Part shown: positions 1 through 5,623 of the stretch, one piece after another | Layout: each line of letters opens with the position of its first letter | How positions within the stretch are numbered: position 1 is the stretch's first letter | Assembly: GCF_021811875.1 (NCBI RefSeq) | Contig: NZ_JAJBJD010000061.1 | Location: 1-5,623 of the forward strand | Length of the DNA stretch: 5,623 bases | Origin: Candidatus Bandiella numerosa | GTDB taxonomy: Bacteria > Pseudomonadota > Alphaproteobacteria > Rickettsiales > Midichloriaceae | Direction: 5' to 3' | Notes under the pieces: generated by a model | Seen by the model: only the letters and a program-made list of their open reading frames with translations | What the model was told of the DNA's origin: nothing | The model's database searches: none | Translations under genes and position numbers: made by a program

Positions 1-48
1 CTTACTCTTCTCTATACGTTCTTCTGCTTCTCTTACTAAAAATGACAT
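1..48 (-). CDS. 5' end of the repeated element's gene, probable transposase (partial)
   Basis: An ATG on the minus strand at 48-46 opens a frame that continues off the left edge and encodes MSFLVREAEERIEKSK, a charged, helix-forming N-terminus. The start is set by a GAGGAGG ribosome binding site four bases upstream (complement of 53-59), the strongest in the window. The first 15 codons are identical to those of the gene at the right edge. I do not recognise a transposase family from 16 residues; the transposase call rests only on the repeated, element-like setting. It could be another kind of repeated gene. Confidence 0.5.
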   Translation of the reverse strand, partial: MSFLVREAEERIEKSK

Positions 49-82
49 TTTGCCTCCTCTTTCGTATGTACTTATCTTTTCA

Positions 83-168
83 TTCTATCATATATGTTTC
101 TTTCTGCCTATTATGCAATGGTCTTTTCTATCATATATGTTTCTTTCTGCCTATTATGCAATGGTCTT
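83..168. repeat. Perfect 43-bp tandem duplication of the element tip
   Basis: Positions 83-125 and 126-168 are identical base for base and directly adjacent, with a period of 43 bp and exactly two copies. The flanking bases differ (position 82 is A and 125 is T; 126 is T and 169 is A). Each copy is the outer tip of the element: read on the minus strand it begins AAGACCATTGC and ends GATAGAA. The right-hand copy of the element has only one unit. This could be a slippage or unequal-exchange duplication. It could also be the remnant of an older element whose end was hit by a second copy in the same orientation, 43 bp from its tip. Confidence 0.95.
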
Positions 169-179
169 AAATAACGTTA

Positions 180-208
180 TTGTGATTATTATGATAACTT
201 GATATCAT
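180..208 (+). promoter_or_regulatory. Probable sigma-70-type promoter for the hydrolase-ftsW operon
   Basis: TTGTGA (180-185, four of six matches to TTGACA) is followed after 17 bp by TATCAT (203-208, five of six matches to TATAAT). Transcription would begin near 215, about 20 bases before the ATG at 235. The -35 lies 12 bp inside the outer end of the left element copy, so it is probably native. A second possible -10, TATGAT at 190-195, has only a weak -35 (TTAAAT, 167-172) that would straddle the element edge. In AT-rich DNA such matches are common, so confidence is moderate. Confidence 0.45.
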
Positions 209-234
209 ACGTTGAAATATTGTTATTTGCCATT

Positions 235-882
235 ATGCTAGATTATACAAAATACATAAAAAATCCCAGCGCTATCCCGACTAAGTTGGTTGTGATGTTG
301 CATGGATATGGGTCAAATAAAGACGACCTGATAAATCTATCGCCAGATTTATCGAAATTTTCCCCTGGTACGTTATTCATCTCTCCAGACGCTCCTTTTG
401 ACTTTGAAGGAATGCCCAATAGTGAAGCTAAACAATGGTTTAGTCTTCTTGATAGATCAAAAAATACATTAATTAATGAAATTAAAATGGCAGAAAAGTA
501 CATTGTAGATTTTATTTTTGCCCAATTAAATAAGTACAATCTTTCTGAGGATGACTTATGTTTATTAGGTTTTTCACAAGGTACGATGCTCTCATTATAT
601 TTAATTATGCAATCATTGATTAGACCAAAGTTAGTAATAGGGTATTCTGGAAGACTTTTTGGCAATAATTGGCAGTGCAAAGAAGGTAATAAAAAAACTA
701 AAATTATGTTAATTCATGGAAAAGAAGATGATATTGTTCCTGTTGAAGATATGCTATCAACCGTAGAAGAGTTAAAAAAGTATGGGTTTGATACAAATCA
801 TTTTATTTCAAGGCACCTAGCGCATGGAATAGACGCTGAAGGAATAAATCTAGGTGGAAATTTTTTGAAAAATAATTTTTAA
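235..882 (+). CDS. Alpha/beta-hydrolase, carboxylesterase/phospholipase family (YpfH/EstB-like)
   Basis: This is a 215-residue serine esterase of the carboxylesterase/lysophospholipase family (Abhydrolase_2 type), near the usual 210-230 residues. Visible motifs are the oxyanion-hole segment LHGYGSN (residues 22-28), the nucleophile elbow GFSQG (112-116, Ser114), HGKEDDIVP (161-169, likely acid Asp165) and LAHGI (195-199, His197), so the Ser-Asp-His triad appears intact. No signal peptide or membrane segment is seen, so it is probably cytoplasmic and hydrolyses ester or lysophospholipid bonds; the substrate cannot be read from sequence. The frame stays open upstream to a TTG at 199, which would add 12 residues. 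I prefer ATG 235 because the 199 start overlaps the likely promoter and would precede the transcript start; neither start has a good ribosome binding site. It ends 9 bp before ftsW, so the two are probably co-transcribed. Confidence 0.88.
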   Translation: MLDYTKYIKNPSAIPTKLVVMLHGYGSNKDDLINLSPDLSKFSPGTLFISPDAPFDFEGMPNSEAKQWFSLLDRSKNTLINEIKMAEKYIVDFIFAQLNKYNLSEDDLCLLGFSQGTMLSLYLIMQSLIRPKLVIGYSGRLFGNNWQCKEGNKKTKIMLIHGKEDDIVPVEDMLSTVEELKKYGFDTNHFISRHLAHGIDAEGINLGGNFLKNNF

Positions 883-884
883 GG
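881..884 (+). promoter_or_regulatory. Ribosome binding site that fixes the ftsW TTG start
   Basis: AAGG, overlapping the last two bases of the hydrolase stop codon, lies seven bases before the TTG at 892. This is normal spacing and supports TTG 892 as the ftsW start. The overlap with the upstream stop suggests translational coupling between the two genes. Confidence 0.5.
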
Positions 885-891
885 TCTAATT

Positions 892-2034
892 TTGGCATTT
901 GGAGATAAAAGAAAGTCGATATGGTGGAATTCCATAGATATAAAAGCATTAACAAATATCATTTTTATAATGTTTTTAGGAATGCTGTTGTTGGCTTCTG
1001 CAGGTTCAGGTGTTGCTGAAAAATTGGAATTACCACATTACTATTTTGTAAAAAAGCAATTCGCCTTTTTATTAGTCGGAATTTTTACAATCTTGTTTCT
1101 TTCGGCATTAAGTGAGAAGTATATTAGAAGAATTATTTTCGTTGGCTTCATAGCAACGATTGCATTATTAATTCTTGTAATTTTTTTTGGAGAAGCAACT
1201 AAAGGGGCTAAAAGATGGCTTAATATTCTAGGGTTCTCTCTGCAACCATCAGAATTTTTAAAACCCTTTTATACCTGTTTTATTGCAGTAATTCTTTCAC
1301 ATGCAAAAACAAAAATTAACTTTAAAATTTTTTGCATATGCGTATTTTTTAATGCATTTATTGCTGTTTTATTGCTACTACAACCAGATTTCGGCATGAC
1401 CATAACTAATACAATAGCAACTTTTGCTATGTTTTTTGTGGCAGGAATAAAGTTATCTTGGTTACTTTTAGTTTTGGTATTTTTTTTCTGTGGAATTTAT
1501 GGAGCATATCTATTTTTTCCCCATGTGGCTATGCGTATTGATAAATTTATGGACCCTACTAATTCGTCAAATTATCAGGTGCAAAAATCTATTTCATCTT
1601 ATCTAAATGGAGGATTTTTTGGCAAAGGACCAGGAGAGGGCACGATAAAATATGCTTTACCAGATGCTCATACAGACTTTATTTTTGCTGTCGGAGCTGA
1701 AGAATTTGGACTCGTTTTTTGCATAATAATAGTTGTGGCTTTTGCAATATTTATTTTAAGAGCTTTTTGGGGCTTAACTAAATCTTCAAATTTATTTCAT
1801 ATATATGCAATATTTGGCATTATGATGCATTTTGCAATACAATTTCTCTTTAATATTGGAGTGACGCTAAATATTTTTCCAACTAAGGGTATGACACTGC
1901 CATTTATTAGCTATGGCGGCTCATCAATGCTAGCATTTTCCATTGCTGCTGGTATTTATTTGAATTTAAGCAAAGATCGTCAGTCAGATGATTCATCGCA
2001 AAACAAAAAATTCTTCTACGTTAAAGATGTCTAA
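892..2034 (+). CDS. ftsW: FtsW, septal peptidoglycan glycosyltransferase (SEDS family)
   Basis: This is a 380-residue polytopic inner-membrane protein of the SEDS family, which polymerises lipid II into glycan strands at the division septum together with a class B penicillin-binding protein (FtsI). About ten hydrophobic segments are visible, roughly at 18-37, 55-72, 80-99, 121-137, 143-163, 168-186, 188-210, 264-291, 301-322 and 335-359. A large loop lies at about 211-262. Family motifs are GAKRWL (105-110), QPSEFLK (118-124), QPDFG (164-168), GKGPGEG (244-250), PDAHTDFIF (257-265) and TKGMTLPFISYGGSS (331-345). Asp262 matches the essential loop aspartate of the family (Asp297 in E. coli FtsW). 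The PDAHTDFIF and TKGMTLPFISYGGSS wording favours FtsW over RodA. The start is TTG; the first in-frame ATG (residue 27) would cut into the first membrane segment. No dcw-cluster neighbours are present, as is common in Rickettsiales. Confidence 0.93.
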   Translation: MAFGDKRKSIWWNSIDIKALTNIIFIMFLGMLLLASAGSGVAEKLELPHYYFVKKQFAFLLVGIFTILFLSALSEKYIRRIIFVGFIATIALLILVIFFGEATKGAKRWLNILGFSLQPSEFLKPFYTCFIAVILSHAKTKINFKIFCICVFFNAFIAVLLLLQPDFGMTITNTIATFAMFFVAGIKLSWLLLVLVFFFCGIYGAYLFFPHVAMRIDKFMDPTNSSNYQVQKSISSYLNGGFFGKGPGEGTIKYALPDAHTDFIFAVGAEEFGLVFCIIIVVAFAIFILRAFWGLTKSSNLFHIYAIFGIMMHFAIQFLFNIGVTLNIFPTKGMTLPFISYGGSSMLAFSIAAGIYLNLSKDRQSDDSSQNKKFFYVKDV

Positions 2035-2051
2035 CCTATTGGAATGGAATA
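2035..2051. other. 17-bp convergent gap between ftsW and mfd, no terminator seen
   Basis: The stop codons of ftsW (plus strand) and mfd (minus strand) are 17 bp apart. I see no stable GC hairpin followed by a T-run in the gap or just inside either gene. The only nearby dyad is GATAA-TT-TTATC at 2064-2075, inside the end of mfd, which is too weak to call. The two transcripts therefore probably overlap at their 3' ends, or stop by a factor-dependent route; this is inference. Confidence 0.6.
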
Positions 2052-5000
2052 TTAACTACTACAGATAATTTTATCAGATTTGGTTTTTAATAAATTGTTT
2101 AGAACTTCAAAATCACTAAAGAATTGAGTATTTTTCACATTAATTTTACTAAACTTAATTATTGATTGTTCTTTATATATTTCTATCCTTTCAATCAAGC
2201 ATTTTTTAGCAAAAAATTTGATTTTTGCGATGTCGATTAAATTTTTTACTTCTATAGGTAACTTACCAAACCTATCAGTCAACTCATCCATTAATTTATC
2301 AAATTCTTCTAAAGTATCTAAAGACATTATTTTTCTATACATCATACATCTAAGTGCTTCATTACTTATGTATTCCTTTGGTATAAAAATTGAATCTTTA
2401 ATGATGATTTTTGGATTTAATTCCTGATCTTCAAAAGCAGTATTAGTGTGTTCATATTCTTTTTCTTCAAGCACTTTAATGGTATCAAGTAACATTTGTT
2501 GATATAGCTCTACTCCTATATCTCTGATATTTCCAGATTGTTCCTCACCTATTAAATTTCCATATCCTCTCATATCCATGTCAGCGGTCGCCAAGCTTAA
2601 GCTCGAGCCAAGTTGATCTAGTGATTGAATTGTCGAGAGTCTTTCTTGAATTTCTGGTTGAAACTTATTTTTTGGATCATATGTTAAATATGCATATGCT
2701 TGTTGTTTCCTTCTGCCAATTCTTCCTCTTATTTGGTACAGTTGAGACAGGCCAAGCATGTTAGATTTATCTATTATAATGGTATTGGCATTTTCAATAT
2801 CTAAGCCAGATTCAATGATTTGAGTACTGATTAAAATATTGACGTCATTCTTTCGTAACTCTTGCAAAGTTTTTTCAACAGATTGGCTATCCACTTTACC
2901 ATGTATGGCGCGAAATGTTAAATTAGAAAAATGCTTTTTTATCAGTTTTTCAATATCATCAATATACTGAATTCTTGGAGTAACAATAAGCACAATACCA
3001 CCTCTACTATTTTCTCTTGATATAGCTTGTTTAAGTACTTCCAAAGAAAATGGTAAAACGTAAGTTTTTATAGGCTTTCTGCTTATGGGAGGTGTGCTAA
3101 TTATACTTAAATCTCTGATCCCAACCAAAGACATTTGCAAAGTCCTTGGGATAGGAGTTGCAGAGAGCGTAAGCATGTGCACATCTTTTTTGAATTGCTT
3201 CAACTTTTCCTTTTGTGCCACACCAAAATGTTGTTCTTCATCAATTATCACTAAAGCCAAATTTTTAAAATCAATTTTATCAGTAAGTAAAGAATGAGTT
3301 CCAATAATTATATCAATCTCTCCTGCTTTTAATGCTTTTCTAATTTCATCACTCTCTTTTTTGATATTATTTCTTGAAATGGACTTTATGTTAACATCAA
3401 ATCCAGCAAATCTAGAGGTTAGAGTTCTATAATGCTGTTCTACTAAAAGAGTTGTTGGAGCAAGTATTGCAACTTGAGAAGGGTTATCGCCTTTTACTGC
3501 AATAAAAGCTGCGCGCATGGCTATTTCAGTTTTTCCAAATCCAACATCTCCACAAATTAGTCTATCAGCAACTGAGCCAGACCCAAAATCTTTAATTATG
3601 TCTTCAATCGCTGATATTTGATCGTCAGTTTCAATATGCTCAAATGAATTGCAAAATTTTTCATAACTTGTATATATCGGATTTAGCTCAATACCTTTTT
3701 GTAACTTTCTTTGAGCTGCAATATGAATTAATTTTTTAGCTATTTTTTCAATTTTCTTTTTGGCTTTGCTTTTTCGTAATTTCCAGGATGCTTTCCCTAA
3801 TTGATCTAAGTTGCTAATGTCATCATTTCCATATTTTGTTATTAGTGCAAAATCCTCAATGGGCACAAAAAGCTTATCATTGTTGTGGTATGTTATATGT
3901 ATAAAATCTTTTACAATACCGCTTGTTATAATTTCCTTAATTCCCTCATATTTTCCTACCCCAAACTTCTTATGGACGACTAATTCCTCAGGATATAAGC
4001 GATATGAACTTTGCGAGAATTTTTTTATGTTTTTCTTTTTAGAACTGGACTGCGCACCAGTCTTTCCAAAGATGTCCTTTTCAGTAATAAAAACTAAATC
4101 ATCTGTAATGAATCCTGTTTCAAATGGTATTTTTGATAAAAAAAGCTTTTTTCCACTTATTTGAATTTCATCAATATTATTGATTATTTCAAGATCATAC
4201 CCTTGCTGGGATAAATAATTTGTTACTCTATCTAATTTAGATTCGTGCGATAATAAAAGGATCACTTTTTTGCCCTTAAAATTATCATTTAACGACAGTA
4301 AAAATTTCTTAAGCCCTTCTAATTCTGATATATTATTAAGTTTAGAAATATTATAAATATTGGGACTTTCATCAAACCTGTCTTCTTCATTATTAAATGT
4401 AGTAATAATAAAATTAGAAAATGTGACAATTTTTTTATTAATATCCTCTGGTGACAAATATATCTCTGAAGGTGGTGGTAATAAATTCTCAGAGTCGTTA
4501 TTCTCTAGTGTTAATTGGTATTTTTTTTGCAGTAACTGCCAATATTCATTTAAACAAGGATCAAAATCATGTTCTTTAATCACAATTCCGTCATTAGTTA
4601 GGTAATTAAGAATATTACTTGGATTATCATAATATATTGATTGAAACCAACTAACTGTTTCACGAAATTTTATATCATTTATATATTGTAAATATTTTAC
4701 AGTATCATTATTAAATTTTTTTGAATATTTGCTTATAAATAAATCTTTAAATGATGCACATAAAAAAATCTCATGCGCAGGTATGACGGTGATAGAGGCA
4801 ATTTTCTCTGTACTAATTTGCGTATTTAAGTCAAATTTTTTAATTGCTTCTAAAGCATTATCAGTGAAATTTAATCTAATACCATACTCATGATCAAACA
4901 TGACTATATCTATTATCCCTCCACGCACAGAAAATTCTCCAAACTCTTCCGCTGTATCAACCCTTTTATAACCAATATTGTGTAGAAAGATGATTAATTC

Positions 5001-5399
5001 TGAAAAATCATATTTTTGATTAATTTGTAAAATTTTGCTTATCTCTTTGATAGTGGCAATAGGAGGTTGAAATTGAGTCAAGCCTAATACACTTGAAATT
5101 ATTAGCCTACTATTATTTATAGATTTGGATAGTTTGTAGAGCGAGCTAGCTCTATGAAGAAAATTTGAGCAACTATTTGTTGTATAAGGGTTACTATCGC
5201 TAGCAGGCAAATATATTACCTCTACATTGTTTGATATAAAAAATTTCGAAAAATTATATAGTTCAAGTGCTGTTTTTTCATTGTTGGCAATATACAAAAT
5301 TGAGGTGTGTTTATTCAATAACTTATTTAGCACATAAGCTTTTGTGCTTTTTAGAGAATATAAGTTTTTCTCTCTCTTTTGATAATTTACACTTAACAA
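2052..5399 (-). CDS. mfd: Mfd, transcription-repair coupling factor
   Basis: This 1115-residue ATP-dependent DNA translocase binds RNA polymerase stalled at lesions, pushes it off and recruits UvrA for nucleotide excision repair. The length suits the family (E. coli 1148). An N-terminal UvrB-like module includes EEFGEFSVRGGIIDI (151-165). The RNA-polymerase-interacting region is about 466-540 (starting YRLYPEELVVHKKFGVGKY). The RecG-like motor carries Walker A GDVGFGKTE (617-625), DEEQHFG (720-726), SATPIPRT (746-753), STQIIESGLD (858-867) and QIRGRIGR (889-896). The TRG translocation segment is about 920-956 (including MRGYGNLIGEEQSG), and a C-terminal autoinhibitory-type domain covers about 1000-1100. 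All key motor residues are present. The start is TTG at 5399: an in-frame TAG lies at 5426-5424, no ATG or GTG lies between, and the first internal Met is residue 167. No clear ribosome binding site precedes it. It is transcribed from its own promoter, away from the right-hand element. Confidence 0.96.
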   Translation of the reverse strand: MLSVNYQKREKNLYSLKSTKAYVLNKLLNKHTSILYIANNEKTALELYNFSKFFISNNVEVIYLPASDSNPYTTNSCSNFLHRASSLYKLSKSINNSRLIISSVLGLTQFQPPIATIKEISKILQINQKYDFSELIIFLHNIGYKRVDTAEEFGEFSVRGGIIDIVMFDHEYGIRLNFTDNALEAIKKFDLNTQISTEKIASITVIPAHEIFLCASFKDLFISKYSKKFNNDTVKYLQYINDIKFRETVSWFQSIYYDNPSNILNYLTNDGIVIKEHDFDPCLNEYWQLLQKKYQLTLENNDSENLLPPPSEIYLSPEDINKKIVTFSNFIITTFNNEEDRFDESPNIYNISKLNNISELEGLKKFLLSLNDNFKGKKVILLLSHESKLDRVTNYLSQQGYDLEIINNIDEIQISGKKLFLSKIPFETGFITDDLVFITEKDIFGKTGAQSSSKKKNIKKFSQSSYRLYPEELVVHKKFGVGKYEGIKEIITSGIVKDFIHITYHNNDKLFVPIEDFALITKYGNDDISNLDQLGKASWKLRKSKAKKKIEKIAKKLIHIAAQRKLQKGIELNPIYTSYEKFCNSFEHIETDDQISAIEDIIKDFGSGSVADRLICGDVGFGKTEIAMRAAFIAVKGDNPSQVAILAPTTLLVEQHYRTLTSRFAGFDVNIKSISRNNIKKESDEIRKALKAGEIDIIIGTHSLLTDKIDFKNLALVIIDEEQHFGVAQKEKLKQFKKDVHMLTLSATPIPRTLQMSLVGIRDLSIISTPPISRKPIKTYVLPFSLEVLKQAISRENSRGGIVLIVTPRIQYIDDIEKLIKKHFSNLTFRAIHGKVDSQSVEKTLQELRKNDVNILISTQIIESGLDIENANTIIIDKSNMLGLSQLYQIRGRIGRRKQQAYAYLTYDPKNKFQPEIQERLSTIQSLDQLGSSLSLATADMDMRGYGNLIGEEQSGNIRDIGVELYQQMLLDTIKVLEEKEYEHTNTAFEDQELNPKIIIKDSIFIPKEYISNEALRCMMYRKIMSLDTLEEFDKLMDELTDRFGKLPIEVKNLIDIAKIKFFAKKCLIERIEIYKEQSIIKFSKINVKNTQFFSDFEVLNNLLKTKSDKIICSS

Positions 5400-5435
5400 A
5401 ACAACTATATTTAATTCACGCGCCTAAAATAAAAC

Positions 5436-5464
5436 CTTATATTAGAAAATAAAATGGATGTCAC
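5436..5464 (-). promoter_or_regulatory. mfd promoter, sigma-70 type with upstream A-tract
   Basis: On the minus strand GTGACA (5464-5459, five of six matches to TTGACA) is followed after exactly 17 bp by TATAAG (5441-5436, five of six matches to TATAAT). A run of eight A (5472-5465) lies immediately upstream of the -35, like an UP element that contacts the RNA polymerase alpha subunits. Transcription would begin near 5429, about 30 bases before the mfd TTG start. This is the best promoter match in the window. Confidence 0.65.
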
Positions 5465-5473
5465 TTTTTTTTA

Positions 5474-5490
5474 TGCTAATGTGTATAGCA
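5474..5490. repeat. Small inverted repeat upstream of the mfd promoter
   Basis: TGCTA (5474-5478) and TAGCA (5486-5490) form a 5-bp dyad with a 7-bp spacer, just upstream of the A-tract and -35 of mfd and 9 bp from the element tip. The position would suit an operator or activator site, but a dyad this short also arises by chance in AT-rich DNA. No known regulator is implied. Confidence 0.25.
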
Positions 5491-5565
5491 AATATTTTTA
5501 AGACCATTGCATAATAGGCAGAAAGAAACATATATGATAGAATGAAAAGATAAGTACATACGAAA

Positions 5566-5572
5566 GAGGAGG
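5566..5572 (+). promoter_or_regulatory. Strong ribosome binding site of the element gene
   Basis: GAGGAGG is nearly a full Shine-Dalgarno match and lies four bases before the ATG at 5577. The left copy has the same site on the minus strand at 59-53. None of the three resident genes has a comparable site, so the element gene carries a much stronger translation signal than its neighbours. Confidence 0.7.
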
Positions 5573-5576
5573 CAAA

Positions 5577-5623
5577 ATGTCATTTTTAGTAAGAGAAGCA
5601 GAAGAACGTATAGAGAAGAGTAA
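5577..5623 (+). CDS. 5' end of the repeated element's gene, probable transposase (partial)
   Basis: An ATG behind a strong ribosome binding site opens a frame that runs off the right edge after 15 full codons (MSFLVREAEERIEKS). It is identical to the partial gene at the left edge. The role is inferred from the element-like context only, and no conserved catalytic motif lies within the visible part. Confidence 0.5.
   Translation, partial: MSFLVREAEERIEKS

Larger units (their letters stand above)
1..168 (-). mobile_element. End of a repeated element (probable insertion sequence), left copy, reading out of the window
   Basis: The complement of 2-125 is identical to 5500-5623, so the same sequence lies at both window edges in opposite orientation. 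It begins at its outer tip with AAGACCATTGCATAATAGG and runs through a non-coding leader into a start codon with a strong ribosome binding site. A short leader followed by one gene, present in several copies, is the layout of an insertion sequence; that identity is inferred, because the body lies outside the window. The tip loosely recalls some IS5-type ends, but I cannot assign a family. The outermost 43 bp occur twice here, so the outer limit is either 125 or 168. The three bases beyond 168 (AAA) also match the three beyond the right-hand tip, which is compatible with a short target duplication or with chance in AT-rich DNA. Confidence 0.7.
5500..5623 (+). mobile_element. End of the same repeated element (probable insertion sequence), right copy
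   Basis: These 124 bp are the exact inverse of 2-125, with no mismatch, from the outer tip AAGACCATTGC through the leader to the first 15 codons of its gene. The identity extends through non-coding leader as well as coding sequence. This points to recent transposition or ongoing gene conversion rather than an old duplication. Only one copy of the 43-bp tip unit is present here. The tip lies 36 bp upstream of the mfd -35, so the insertion left the mfd promoter intact. Confidence 0.72.

Noticed and set aside
83..168. The tandem 43-bp units as a CRISPR array or iteron origin
   Set aside because: There are only two units with no spacers between them, and the sequence is the tip of the flanking element.
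199..234. Upstream TTG start adding 12 residues (ISYVEILLFAI) to the hydrolase, which could look like a short hydrophobic leader
   Set aside because: It overlaps the likely promoter, lacks a ribosome binding site, and the family normally begins close to the LHGYG strand without a leader.
243..680. Minus-strand open frame of about 145 codons opposite the hydrolase
   Set aside because: It is the antisense shadow of a gene with an intact catalytic triad, has no ribosome binding site and does not read like a known protein.
892..2034. Assignment as RodA/MrdB rather than FtsW
   Set aside because: The PDAHTDFIF, GKGPGEG and TKGMTLPFISYGGSS segments match FtsW wording more closely. RodA remains possible only if a second SEDS gene elsewhere in the genome fits FtsW better.
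2064..2075. GATAA-TT-TTATC dyad as a terminator at the ftsW/mfd junction
   Set aside because: The stem is five bp and almost all A-T, with a two-base loop and no clean T-run next to it; it also lies inside the mfd coding sequence.
3811..4164. Plus-strand open frame of about 117 codons opposite mfd, with smaller ones at 2218-2427, 3085-3297, 4360-4605 and 5267-5452
   Set aside because: All but the last lie wholly within mfd on the opposite strand, and 5267-5452 only runs over its 5' end into the promoter. Their products are low-complexity Ser/Phe/Leu-rich strings typical of antisense translation of AT-rich genes.

Overview
The window is AT-rich (about 30% GC by eye). It holds three complete housekeeping-type genes bounded on both sides by the ends of one repeated mobile element. 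The proteins look alphaproteobacterial and most like Rickettsiales. From memory, parts of the Mfd N-terminal half (for example the FDLNTQIS stretch) resemble Rickettsia Mfd. An ftsW outside any dcw cluster, low GC and repeat copies within about 5 kb all suit an intracellular or endosymbiotic member of that order. The genus cannot be fixed from this sequence.

Layout. Positions 1-168 are the end of a repeated element, probably an insertion sequence, whose gene reads leftward off the window. Its outermost 43 bp are present twice in perfect tandem (83-125 and 126-168). A promoter-like site (180-208) follows. Next come a small alpha/beta-hydrolase (235-882, carboxylesterase/phospholipase type) and, 9 bp further on, ftsW (892-2034, TTG start), which look like one rightward operon. 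mfd (2052-5399, minus strand, TTG start) converges on ftsW with only 17 bp between the stop codons. The mfd promoter (5436-5464) is well formed, with an A-tract just upstream of its -35. At 5500-5623 the element end appears again, inverted and identical over 124 bp to positions 2-125, with its gene reading rightward off the window.

How the parts fit. The hydrolase is a cytoplasmic serine esterase of uncertain substrate. FtsW is the septal peptidoglycan glycosyltransferase. Mfd is the transcription-repair coupling factor that displaces stalled RNA polymerase and recruits UvrA. The three do not form an obvious functional pathway. The striking architecture is that both element copies sit immediately outside the promoters of the two transcription units, in inverted orientation, so the whole 5.3-kb block could be flipped by recombination or resembles a composite element.

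I found no clear previously undescribed system. The most unusual structures are the identical inverted element ends and the tandemly duplicated element tip. There is no tRNA, rRNA, CRISPR array or riboswitch that I can support, and no gene-free stretch longer than 300 bases.
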